Source of the DNA: Pseudoscleropodium purum
Taxonomy: Eukaryota > Streptophyta > Bryopsida > Hypnales > Brachytheciaceae
Direction of reading: 5' to 3'
Assembly (NCBI GenBank): GCA_963969395.1
Contig: OZ017803.1
Location: forward strand, 19,778,001-19,842,000
DNA length: 64,000 bases
Shown: one piece after another, positions 42,854 to 54,746 of the stretch
Layout: every line of letters begins with the position of its first letter
Numbering within the stretch: position 1 is the first letter of the stretch
Program-made: the position numbers and the translations under genes
Notes under the pieces: model-generated
Database searches by the model: none
Told to the model about the DNA's origin: nothing
The model's input: only the letters and a program-made list of their open reading frames with translations

Positions 42854-45800
42854 ATGCAGGTCCACATCTCCCCCAACATGAGACGGATCACCATATCCAC
42901 CACTCCCGGCTTCTTCGATCCCTTGAAGATGAAGAGCGCGGTGCGATACCTGAGTTACCGCTGCTTGTTCTGGACCATCCTCGCGCTCGCATTCTTTCTG
43001 CCATTTCTGTTCATCACCACCGCGCTCGTCACGCTCGATGGCGTCCACAACTGCTCGTCGCTCGGTAATGAACGCCGCGCTCTGCCTGATCATTCTTATC
43101 ACCCGCCCTACAAGCATCTGCGAATCTGGGAGTCTTATTGCAACAGTGGTTGTGCGCATCTTGTGTTTGTGTGTGCGCACATGGTTCAAATTCGCTTGCT
43201 ATTTTGGATCCCTGCTCGTTCTGTCTTTGTGTTCGCGGTGGCGTGCTGCTTATCTTTGTCTGCCCTGCAAGTATTTTGCGAATCTGGGAGTCGTATTACA
43301 ACAGTAGTTGTGCGCATCTTGAGTGTGTGCATATGATTCAAATTCGCTTGCTGTTTCGGATCCCTGCTGGTTCTATTATTGTGTTCGCGGTGGCGTGCTG
43401 CTCAGGAGACGCCCGGTGTGTGGTTTATTGAGAGAGAGTATGTACCAGTTGTGTACATTTCAGGGGATGGTGTCACCTGTGCCAGGGGTTTTCCCATTGC
43501 TTGCGTCCCAATTGTGTGCCCTACAAGCATTTTCGATTCTGGGACTCGTAATACTACAGGTGTTGCGCGCGTCTTGTGTGTGCGCACGTGATTCAAATGC
43601 ACTTGCTGTTCCGAATCCCTGCTGGTTCTGTCATTGTGTTCGGGGTGGCGTGCTGCTCAGGAGACGCCCGGTGTGTGGTTTATTGAGAGAGAGAGTATGT
43701 ATCAGATGTGTACAGTTGAGGGGGATGCTATCACCCGAGGAGTGTTTTTTCCCATTGCTTGCCTCCCGATTTGTGTGTTCGCGAGGCTTGTGTGCTTGGA
43801 AGCAGTCTGGTTCGACGGAATCTTTGACTGCAGTTTTGCCTAGGGCTTTTCAATCGTTTCTGGTCTCTTCTTTGAGATCGGAATGGAGTTTTTTAGGTGC
43901 GGTGGTGTGTTGTTGCTTTTCATTTGGCGCGCACACAAGAGTTCTGTATTAGAAGCGTTAGTCGTTCCTTGTAAGGAAGTTAGGTCTACAAGCAAGTTTT
44001 AGTTGAATTGCAATTCTCGGGACGAGTGCTGCTGAAATGACACTACCCCCTGAGATGTACACGCGTGGTTCATTCTTTTAGTAGAACACGGACTGGGTGT
44101 CCACTGAGCAGCAATTATACGTAGGGCTATTTGTGGCGAAAGTATGATGAATTTTTGTGCTAAATCTTGCTTTTGCTGTTTCTGTCATTTTCAGATTGCT
44201 TTGGAAGGAAACTTGGACCGAAATTATCGTGGAAGAGACTTGCTACCCCAGTAAGTGTTGCGAACATGACCGTGCTGCTTGTTTCAATCAACTTTTGGAA
44301 CAGCACTATTTACCAGTTGTTTTTTGAAACGCATTTTGATGGGATGCCGACCCGTGGATTTGTGCAGATGAAACCGGATAAATACTCGTCACTTTTTGAA
44401 TACAGAGGCGAGGACATCTCTGAGATCCCGGACTCGATGGAAGCGTTACTGGAGGAAGCTCGCCACAAGCAGTATGACATGCCCACTTTACTGCGCCGCA
44501 TGAAGTCTATGGTGTGTTTTGACGACCTGTATCCGTAGTGACCTGTTGTATGACATTTTCATACGTCTGTACATGTGCCTTAATCGAGTTCCTGGTGGTG
44601 TCGGGCTCTTAAACATTCCACCTGGGGTCTGACAAAAGTTGACATAGTTCGATAAGTGTGTTAGAGATAATGATAGTGTGGCAAATGTCCCGTAATTCTA
44701 GAACGTCGTTCTAGAGAAGGGCATAAGAATGCGGTTTGAGTGAACGAAATCTCTTTGATACTGCCACCTGGGGTCGTGACTTTTCCACTGGGACATAGTT
44801 TGAGTGTTACATTCAACGATAGTGTAGCACGTGCACAGGATACTATTGGGTGTCGTTGTAGGGAAGGTCAGAATAAAGTAATTTGAATGTACGATGCACA
44901 AATGATTTCTTAAAGAATTTTTTGGTGGCACCAGTATCAGTGATAAGGACAATAGATTGGCATTTTCGTTTGATTTTACGTCCAGTGGTCAATTTCTTTT
45001 CTTGTGTTTTCTCGTGTCCAGTGGTCAATTTCACTGGGCCTTGTGGCATTCCAGGTAACTAATAGAAACACTGCATTGCACTGTAGGTCGAGAACAACGA
45101 AGAGAAGGTGCGTGCTGCCAAGCTTCAGGAGGCCCTGTACAGGCACTACGCAAGCAGTGGTGTGCCAAAGGGGCTTCATTGCCTAGCCTTGAAGCTCACA
45201 GGGGAGTACTCGAGCAACGCGCGGGCTCGTCAGGACCTCCCTTCACCGGACTTGGCACCAAGACTGACGGATCCCACGTTACACCACCTGATTCTTGCCA
45301 CGGACAACGTTCTAGCGGCCGCTGTGGTTGTCAAGTCGGCCATATTCAACGCAGCTCAACCGGAGAAGATCGTGTTTCACGTCATCACCGACAAGAAGAC
45401 GCATGCCGCTATGCATGCGTGGTTCGCGCTCAACCCTTTGGCTCCTGCGATTGTCGAGGTGAAAGGGGTGCACCAGTTTGAGTGGTTGACGAGAGACAAC
45501 GTGCCCGTGTTGGAGGCGATGGAGTCTTCGCATGATATCAAGTATTATTACCATGGAGACCATGCAGCAGGGACCAACATTAGCCAGTATTCACCGACTA
45601 TCCTTGCTGCATATCTGCAGGCTCGTTCTCCCAAGTACATCTCCATTATGAACCACCTCCGCATCTACTTACCAGACGTGAGTTTCCTGCCCTACTTTTT
45701 TCCATTGCCATTACCTTTTTCCTTCATCCTCTAGCCTTTAATGAACCCTAAATTTTCATATCTGTTATTAGGGGTTCACTTGGATGTTTTCCTCACAAAA

Positions 45801-46940
45801 CGTCTCCAAACGTTGTGTGTGATGGATGGAAACGTGTACTAGTCTTAGATACTTCGCTGCTTATAGAGTTATCCTTTAAGTAGGGTAACGAGGGGGTTGC
45901 TGAAGCCTGTGTTGGTCGAAAAATGGGAGTGAGTCCAAGGGAAGGAAATCCCTGAGTTCATACTTCTGTGAATGAAAGGGTAACTCGAATGCTTGCACGT
46001 ATGAGGGGGCACCAAATCGGTGACATGGACAATTTTAAAGACATGGCTCAATATTGGCTAGTTTTTTTCTTTTTATCTTGAATGTTCCTCTGCTCTTGTG
46101 CTATATAATCAGCTGCAATTTAGTTGCTCAGATATCTAGCTGAATGCTGAATTGTGGTGTTTGAGTGATGTAACAGCTATTTCCGGAACTGGAGAGGGTG
46201 GTGTTTCTTGATGACGATGTAGTGGTGCAGAAAGACCTTAGCCCCTTGTGGGATATGGATCTTCATGGCAAAGTGAACGGTGCTGTGGAGACTTGTCGTG
46301 GAGATGATACATGGGTCATGTCCAAGACTTTCAGGAATTACTTCAATTTTTCGCATCCGATTATCGCCTCAACTTTCGACCCAGACAAGTGTGCCTGGGC
46401 GTATGGTATGAATGTGTTCGATTTGCAAGCTTGGAGGAAAGCTGATATTACCCGTGTCTACCATTACTGGCAGAAGCAGGTAGGGTTTACCACTTTGCAC
46501 CCTCAACCAAAAATGAGTCGTCTGAAGCTTTGTCGTTTTACAATATTTTTTCAATTGTTCCAAGTGGATGAGTTTCCGGCATGATGTGCAGTTCTCTACA
46601 GTGTTGGAGTGGATGCGTTTGAATACTGAACCACGGTGCTTCTTGTGTTCAGAACCTGCAATTGAACTTGACGTTGTGGAGATTAGGGACGTTACCTCCA
46701 GCTCTCATAGCCTTCGATGGTAATGTTCACCCAATCTCGGATAAGTGGCACATGTTGGGGCTGGGCTACAACACCAAAACCAACTTGGAAGCTGTGGAAA
46801 GAGCAGCTGTGATCCACTACAATGGACAAGCAAAGCCATGGTTGGACATAGCATTTCCTCAGCTAAGACCTTTCTGGTCCAAGTACGTGAATTATTCCAA
46901 TGAGTTTATTAGGCAATGCAATATTCTGGAAAGAGCATAG
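42854..46940 (+). CDS. GAUT: GAUT13/14-type galacturonosyltransferase (GT8)
   Basis: Six exons: 42854-43064, 44195-44250, 44368-44511, 45087-45677, 46177-46479 and 46653-46940, giving 530 residues, the usual size for this clade. All junctions are GT-AG. Exon 1 encodes MQVHISPNMRRITI and a single hydrophobic segment (FWTILALAFFLPFLFITTAL, about 37-56), a Golgi type II anchor. Exon 3 gives the variable stem. Exon 4 opens with the linker VENNEEKVRAAKLQEALYRH and continues to LHCLALKL and HLILATDNVLAAAVVVKS. Exon 5 has the metal-binding VVFLDDDVVVQKDLSPLWD and NGAVETCRG; exon 6 has LGTLPPALIAF, HMLGLGYN and AVIHYNGQAKPWLDIAFPQL. Family members transfer galacturonic acid from UDP-GalA in pectin or xylan-primer synthesis; the exact acceptor cannot be read from sequence. 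Every expected motif is present, so it should be active. Intron 2 (117 bp) is in frame and stop-free. Confidence 0.93.
43105..43775 (+). repeat. Tandem repeat inside GAUT intron 1
   Basis: Three copies starting near 43105, 43262 and 43518 share GCCCTACAAGCAT, GAATCTGGGAGTC, TGCGCATCTTGTGTGTG, TTCAAATTCGCTTGCTGTT and GGTGGCGTGCTGCT. The last two also share CAGGAGACGCCCGGTGTGTG and a following block, giving a period of about 256 bp. Confidence 0.8.
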
Positions 46941-48240
46941 CCCTCTCTCTTGCGAAAATCCAATCAACTGCGGCCGCTTCCCCTCCTGCCTACACGTCCC
47001 TGCTCCAGAGAGACACTCAGGTTTAAAAACTCAAAAGCCCAGGAGTAGGGATGGCATTGCATGGGGCCTGTGCTCGAGATGATTTTTATTGCTGGATGCG
47101 CAAGCAAGCACTATGGGCCTTTGGTAGAAGCTGATTCTGGAAGGCAGGGACGGGGTCTTGTGCCAAGATTATGCTTCCCCCTTGGAATGTGAAGGGTAGT
47201 CTTGAGATCTGGAAGTTTGCACCGGCATGTCCTGTGAGGATTTATTCTTGTCACATTATTTGCAACAACTGTGCGTGTTGCATCTCACGTGATTTTTTGA
47301 AATAAGGTCAGCAAGATGATTATTGAAAAGAGAGATGTGGAGAGCGTTTACGTTTTAACCCGAGTTCCGTATCTTGAGTAGAAACCTTCCAAATTGGAAT
47401 TTGTGCAACACCTTTGTTCTTTTTATATTTTTGGTGCCAATGTCACCCTTATAATTACAACCTTGTTGCTCTCCTACTTGCGTTTAGCTCCCTTTCGTTG
47501 ACGTCTAGTGGGTTCTTTCCACTAATGTTTGTTGCTTTACAACTGGTATCCCTCTCTCCATGATGTTTCAACGTTCCAATCTGTCAAATGCTATGCTACT
47601 ACTCTGCTTAGTGAGCCTTGAAATAGTCATCGGATCGGAGTCCTCATCTCTCTCACTCATCAATATTGCATTATTGGAAGTAAAAAGTATTGCTATTTTA
47701 TAATTCCTGTTTATGGAGGAGCAGTTAAAATAAAGCTGACAATGCAGAAAAGTGGTCCTACTAATACCCTTATTCGATACGACTGTGCTCCTAATGAACA
47801 CTTGCTGAATTTGGTGCACTTTTCATGTCACTTATTGGGGCATGTATTGACGAAGACAGGTTCTTCAGGTTCATATAATTGGCAACAAAAGCCTCCTATG
47901 CGGCACTGCCATCTGGCTTGGATGGATCGACAGGAATGTAAGTTTGGTTGGACGCAGAGGCTTTAACTTATCGGTCACCTCAGAAGCTGGAGGCCTGGAG
48001 GATCATGTTCTCTGTCTGGAAATCATGTGATCCACGGTGGAGGGAGGTTGTTATTACGTTCCCAATGCTGTTCCCGAAAAAGTGCACCGGAGGATGTTCT
48101 TTTTTTTTCTGGAAATGTGATCCACGGTGGAGGGATGTTGCTATTATTACGTTCCCAATGCTGTTACCGAAAAAGTGCACGTAAACAATCCCTTCCAAGT
48201 TCAAATCTAAGTGCATATTGTCATTAGATTCTTGTTTTGG
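46941..48240 (+). other. 3' flank of the GAUT gene
   Basis: Probable 3' UTR followed by intergenic DNA. An AATAAA-type signal lies near 47728. A two-copy repeat of about 94 bp (GTGATCCACGGTGGAGGGA...CCGAAAAAGTGCAC) lies at 48014-48183. Confidence 0.45.
48014..48183. repeat. Two-copy tandem repeat
   Basis: Copies at about 48014-48101 and 48108-48183 share TCTGGAAATCATGTGATCCA-type starts and TTCCCAATGCTGTTMCCGAA ends. Confidence 0.85.
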
Positions 48241-48479
48241 CCGGGGAGAACTGACACCTCACTTCTCCCCTCAGGTAATGCTGAATTTTTTTATTTACAC
48301 GCATGATAAAATTTGCAAATTCTGAATTCATATTTGCAATCAGAGACCCCAAATTAGGTATAAAGGGTGTACTATGTAAGTTAATCAAGCACAAAATAGT
48401 TTTTTTTAGTTGTATCCCTAGAATGACTTGGAGGGGAAGAGCGAGGGGATTAGTTCACCCCAACCTTTGTTTTTGGGGT

Positions 48480-49700
48480 CATATTTTGGCACTGGGGTAG
48501 GTCAATAGAGAAAATCTCTTAACCCTTATCCCCTAAAGGACCAAGAAGCCCACTTTGGGCTTTTTGAGAACTTGGGCAGCCTCTATTGAATTCATAATTT
48601 GAAATTTTTGTATGAATTTTCTTAGGATGGATGCTACTCATCATAATCTATGTGTGAAGCTTTGTTTCATGTCATTTTGATAAATATTGCAAAAGTTAGA
48701 AGGATTTTCTTGACTTCAATGACAAATCAGGCAGTAAAAAATGTATTCTAAAAGAATAAAATAATTTTTGGGGAGAATTGTATAATTTGATACCTATTTA
48801 GAAAAACTAGAACCATTCCATTCCAAATAATGAAGTCAAAGTTATGAGGAATTTTATTTTGCAGGCATTAAAGGTAGAAAAATTATATAAAGTCGTCTTT
48901 CACTTTCAATTTTGAAAATTTTCAAATAAAAAAGAAATAATAAAGGATATTAATTGTTTAATACAACATTCCCACCATTTGGATTAAGAATTTCACTTTC
49001 TTATAAAAGTTATTAGCAAATTTGTTTTTTCTTTCATTCATTACTACCTTTCACTTTACAATTTAAAAAAAAATTAATATGAAAGCATATTTGTTTAAAA
49101 ATTTTTACATTTGTTTCAACCCAATTTCCAACATATTGGCGAAAGTGCTCAAGTTATAGGACATACGTGTTTTTGTCCAAGTAATAGGACATACATGTTG
49201 AAAGACAAAACTTCACCTTCAAGAAGGGCTAGAAAAGCCTACATTTTGAAGTTTAGGTACATTGAACTTACAATTGGTAGGAAAATTCACTTTAAAATTT
49301 GGGGAAAATGTACCTGAACAAGTTAACCAAAAAATCCTATAGTTGAATTTATTAAAAATTAAATATTGATGATGAATTTGACCTTGCTTTGGGGACAAGT
49401 ATATTGAAGTAGTTTTGGGCCTCTAAATATATTGGTCCTTTAGGGTTTAAAGGATGAGTTGGTCACCATAGAAATCATTGGTTTTGGTACTATGTGAAAT
49501 GTTGGCTTAAAAAAATGCAAAAGTACTTATTGGAAGTCAAACTGCTTTAAATGACCTTCCCTTTTCACACAAAATTTGGAAGATGAATAGTTGCACTTTT
49601 GTCATGCATGGAGAGATTCTTTATCATTCATCAAACAAAAATGTCCTCAATGTCATTTATGGGTTAATCCCTCAAGCAACAAACATGCTTTTTTTAGAAT
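48480..49700 (+). repeat. AT-rich dispersed repeat, copy paired with 51640-52610
   Basis: Starts at GACCAAGAAGCCCACTTTGG and follows the same order as 51.70 kb (TTTTTGAGAACTTGGGCAG, GATGGATGCTACTCAT, CATGTCATTTTGATAAATATT). No open frame of note; coding origin unknown. Confidence 0.65.
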
Positions 49701-49739
49701 ATAACATTTTTGGGCTATTCACTAACAACGTAATTTTTA

Positions 49740-50870
49740 TTTTTTTTCCTTGAAATTTTCACACAACATGGGGACAAGAAGTAGCTTTAAGGCCCAACAA
49801 TTTTCATAACTTTTGACTACATGGTTATAAAGTCATTGTTTGATATGTAGTTTTCATTACTCGGTGAGTAGACCAAAAATTTCTTAAAAAATCACTTTTT
49901 AGAGAAACAAAAATTTGATATATTTTTTCTAGATTTAAATATACATGGAAAGCTTTGAATCATTTCATTTTTATTAATGAGATGAAAGTTATGAGGAGTT
50001 TTAGTTTGCATGCATTTATAGAATCTCTACTCTAAAATGAACTTTGAAGCCCTTTATTTAACTCAATTTTCAATATTTTTGAAAAAAAAATAAATGTATT
50101 GGGTATAGATGGTTTATTAAAAGATTACAACTATTAGGGTTGGTATTTTTCAATTCCATATTTTAATTCCCAAGTTAGTGTTTTGAATCATTCTCTACTT
50201 CTTTCTACTCACTATTTTTTTCCTATATGTTGTAGAATTCCAAATGATTTGAAATTTTTTAAGCATGTAGCCAACTTGCCTTGAAGAATGAATCCAAAGA
50301 GTAACCACCATTTTGGACATTTTTCACACAAATGTGACCTTATGAAGTGCAACTGCCTTGGTTTTTATTAGGCTCCAAAAATGAATTTTGTCAATTCAAA
50401 TGCTAATATCCAGGGTTGACAGGACGTCCGGACGCGGACGCTGTGTCCGCAGCGTCTGCCAGTCCCTCGTCCGCCCGTCCGTCCGCCCGATTACGGCCGT
50501 CCAATCGACGCGCGGACTGATCTGGTCCGCACGATCTGGGCATCCGCCTCGGGCGATCCGCCCCGCCCGTCCGCTTTCCGACGGCGGTCGGGACGCTGCG
50601 TTCGGACGTCCAGAAAACGGACACTATTTTGGGGCGGACGTTCAAATTCGTCAACCCTGCTAATATCTTACCATCTATATAGTGGAAAATTCTAAATTTC
50701 TTTCCACATCTTTTGAAACTAGCATAAAATAAGATCCTACGGTTCCACGTGTTCAAAAGTATGATTTTTCTAAAATTTGGTACTTGCATTAGAAATGGCT
50801 ATTTTCAGGTGTATTTGGTGAAAATATAGTCAAAAACCTTAAGGGATTAATCTCTAAATGTCCAAGGCCT
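49740..50870 (+). repeat. AT-rich dispersed repeat, copy paired with 60290-61190
   Basis: Shares AAAGCTTTGAATCATTTCAT, GAATCTCTACTC, CTCAATTTTCAATATTTTT and AGCATGTAGCCAA with the 60-kb copy. The hAT-type MITE at 50411-50659 interrupts it. Confidence 0.65.
50411..50659. mobile_element. hAT-type MITE, 249 bp, GC-rich
   Basis: The terminal inverted repeats CAGGGTTGAC and GTCAACCCTG are exact, and the element is flanked by the 8-bp duplication CTAATATC at 50403-50410 and 50660-50667. An 8-bp duplication and CAG ends are the hAT mark. The body is rich in GTCCG/CGGAC, unlike the AT-rich host, and has no gene. The paralogous repeat at 61001-61008 carries a single CTAATATC without the insert, so it is a related empty site. 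Confidence 0.9.
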
Positions 50871-51639
50871 TCCTTGAGCTTTTTGGAATTTTGTCTACAC
50901 TGAATAGAAAACCAACATTTTGATAAGTTCAATCAATTTTTTTAAATTATAACCATATAAATTCAAACCAAACATATAGGAGATCCCATGGGAAAAACAA
51001 CAACAAGAATATCACTTATGGATTGAAAGATTATAATGTTTGATCATGATGGTGTTCAAATTGTGAAAGTGATTTGAAGTCTTTCAATTTTCTTTTTACA
51101 AGTCAAATATGAAACCTACTCTACAACTTTTTAAATTAAATTTCTAATGTGATTTTTTCTAAGATCTACTTTATTGGAATTTGAGGTACATTTCTAAGAG
51201 CCTTCAATATTAAAAAATCAAGATTTGCAATGGATATCCTTGTAGAAAATCTTGAATAGAAAAATCATAATCATTCATTTCCAAAATTGGATTCTCAATC
51301 CTTAAATTAGACTTCAAAAACAATTTTTTTAAATACAAACTACTAAAAATAATAAATTGGTGAGGTTTTACATTAACTTCAAAGTTTTGTTGACACCATA
51401 ATTTAATGCTTCAAGCATTTAGGGATTGATACCCTTTGTGAAGGTTAGATTTTGCATAAATAAAGTCAGTCATTTTTGTAAAAATGTACTATATGTCATC
51501 TTCTAAGGGCATGAGGTGATATCGCCCCTTAAAAATTTGACATGAAAATTCTATTTTAGCACTCGAGTGCCAACTCAAACCATCACATCCGGTATAAGGT
51601 TCTTCTACCTTATTATCATTTGTGAAGAAAATATATGAG

Positions 51640-52610
51640 GAAGAACTAGGTAGGGGCTATTTCACCCTTCAATGACCAAATCCTTTTTCAACCTTGAAAA
51701 GGACCAAAGAGCTCATTTTGGGCTTTTTCAGAACTTAAGTAGACTCTATTGACTTCATAATTTCAAAGTTTTTCATGAAATATTTAAGATGGATGCTACT
51801 CATTACAATACATGTGAACTTTAATTCATGTCATTTTGATAAATATTGCAAAAGTTGGAAGTTTTTTTTTTTCAATTTCAATGTCAAACTAGGCTACAAA
51901 AATTGTATTCTAAAAAATTATCAATTTTTGTTGGGTGATTGTAAGGATTGATAAATACTCAAAAGAATTTGAACCATTCAAATCCAAATAATGAGGCAAA
52001 AGTTGCAAAGAGTTTTATTTTATGGACAATAAAGGTAGAAAAAACAAATAAAGTTGACTTTTACTCTCAATTTTGAAATTTTTCGTATTAAAATTAAATG
52101 AAGGATAGTAATTGTTTACTAGAACATTGTAACCATTGGAATTAACACTTTTTTGTAAAAGTTATGAGCAAATTAGTTTTTTCTTTCATTTAGTACCTCT
52201 TCACAATTTTTTTAAAGATGAAAGTGAAAGTTTTTTTGCTTAAAATTCTTTTAATATATATTCAATCTATTTTCCAACAAATTGAATAAATATTCAAGCT
52301 ATAGAATATACGAATTCATTTTTTTGAAATGTTGAAAATCACAACTTTACCTTTTGAAAGGGCTAGAAAAGCCTACATCTTGAAATTTAAGCACATTGAA
52401 TTTGCAATTGGTGAGAATATTCACTTAGAATTTTTAAGACAATGTACTTGAAGAAGTTAATCACAAGATGATCAGAATCTTATGGTTGGATTTGTTAAAA
52501 ATAAATATTGATGAAGGTTTTGATCTTGCTTTGGGGATGAGGATTTTGAAGTAGTTATAGGTCCTTAAGCATGTTCACTTGGTCCTTCAAGGGATAATAA
52601 AATCTGCATA
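51640..52610 (+). repeat. AT-rich dispersed repeat, second copy
   Basis: See 48480-49700; same motif order, moderately diverged. Confidence 0.6.
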
Positions 52611-54711
52611 CTTTTGCTTACATCTTTATACTAATATTTTATTAACTTCAATTTTTTCAAATTAGTCATAAATAAAGTTTTCTTTTTGAAGATTCAAGTA
52701 TTAGATTAGATGAAAGAGAGGTTATTTGAATGAAACATCACTCCAAAGCACTTTTGTTGATTGGAATAGCCTTTTGAGCCCTTAGAGAATAACCATCAAA
52801 TAAGAGACATAATTGTAAAATCAAGTGAAAACCCTCTTTTATGTGGAGCACTACTTGATTGTTCATGCATTGTTCATTTGGTCCCTTATTTTTGCAAGGA
52901 TAGGACCTAAACCTCCATTTAGGAAGAAGCCAACTCAATGTGATTAGATTGCCTACAACAAGCCTTGTTGATTGTTCTAGAAACATTTTCATGGTATAAG
53001 TATTCAAATAAATTCTACAAAAATATTTATATAAGTGGATTTTTTGCATGAATTTATAATTAGCTCTAATGTTCATCCATAAAAACCTTATAAAAGTGCT
53101 CTATTTGTAGATATCTTAGTATTATTAACATATTCAAGTAGATTTCTACTTCTTCACTATAATAAATGCCTCCTTTAAAGGTGTCAATGCAATAACTACA
53201 TGGTAGTTTGTTGGTCAGTAGTTCTAAAAATAGATTTCAAAATTTAGAAAAAATATTTTTAAAGATTTTACATGGAAAAAAAAATTATTGGTAAGAATCT
53301 TCCAAAACAACTATTATAAAAACAAGTCTTTGCTACAATTGTACTTATTATGTTCTTATATACCGTGATCACTTCAATTATTCCCTTCAGGATCAATAGT
53401 ACTAGTAGTGCAAATTTTCAAAAATTTGAAAATGTATTATAAAGAGCAATTCAAGAAAATAGTTTTTGATGAACTATAAATAATGGTTGCAAATAATGAC
53501 TTCTAACTATAGTAAGATCTATTATTGCATTTAACAAAAATTTATCAATAAAATTTGAAACCAAATATCAAAAGTTTCTTTTAGAATGTATTGCAATTTC
53601 AATGTTTTTTTTTAAATTTATTTTCACATATTTCTTTGCATTGAATTTTGGATTGGTAAATTCTAGTTATAGAATTTTTTTGAGATTTTTATGTCATTGA
53701 TTTTCTTCAAATCATTGTGGATGAATCATTTCTTAAACTTAAAAAGTTAGCTTTTGAACTGAAACATTCTTACAAATTTGTATACTTTGGACAAAAAAGT
53801 TTTTTACAAAAAAAGAGTATTAATTTTTTTTCAAATGTAAGAGATCTAGCACAAGAATCTACAAATATTTTGATGGGTGATAAAAACAAATTTTCAATGT
53901 GAATGGAGCATATTTGCATTCATTTATTTTTCAAGTTTTTATGCCAAGTTCATAAAGGGTTACCAAGAATTAATCATGATGAGGGATATTGTATATTATG
54001 GTGAAGTGTGACAAAAGATCTAATGAAAGAAAATTTGGGGTCTTAGAATGTTATGATTTATATTTTCAATAAATCTCATCTACAAAACAATGAAAGTAAT
54101 TTTTGAGGTCTTGAGGTTCAAAATTAGGTTTATGATATTCATGAAGAATTAACCATTTAAAGAGTGAATTTCTTTTCTAAATTCTTGACCAAAATTTTAA
54201 GACATAATAAAAGTATAAATTGAGGAGCATTGACTTCTACCATTATGCACCCTTCTTTTTATGTCTATTTTCTCTTGATATATATATATATATATATACT
54301 AACATTATAACTCAATCCTATTCTATAACCCAATCTAGTTGTTTGTGAGCTTTCACACTCACTATTCATTCTACAAGTTGTCTCAATAGAAAACATTAGT
54401 CCAATACAAATTTTGGTTTGCAAAAGAAATTTACAAATATAAAATGAAGGTAATCAAATATTTATGAGTTATTTTAGTTGGTGAAAAAAACCTTTGCCAA
54501 CATAAGCAATATGGATTAAAATAGAAATACAAATTATAGTTGATGATTATGTTCATTTCAATTACCTCCACTATAGACCTTGCATGTAGAACAAGTCACA
54601 TAATTTGTTTGAAAATGTGCCCACATTATGGTTGTAGTTGGCTTAAATACATTCCAAATTTAAAAGAATGTACTATATTAGTATACTAAAGTTGGGTATC
54701 CTTTGATTTTG

Positions 54712-54746
<35 letters not shown>

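Noticed and set aside
42132..43189. Minus-strand open frames of 240 and 327 codons over the GAUT leader and exon 1
   Set aside because: Antisense to a well-supported exon, low-complexity Ser/Pro/His-rich, no domain; a product of the GC-rich leader.
54716..54745. Poly(A) tail of a processed pseudogene (T30 on the plus strand)
   Set aside because: No gene-like sequence or target duplication was found next to it.
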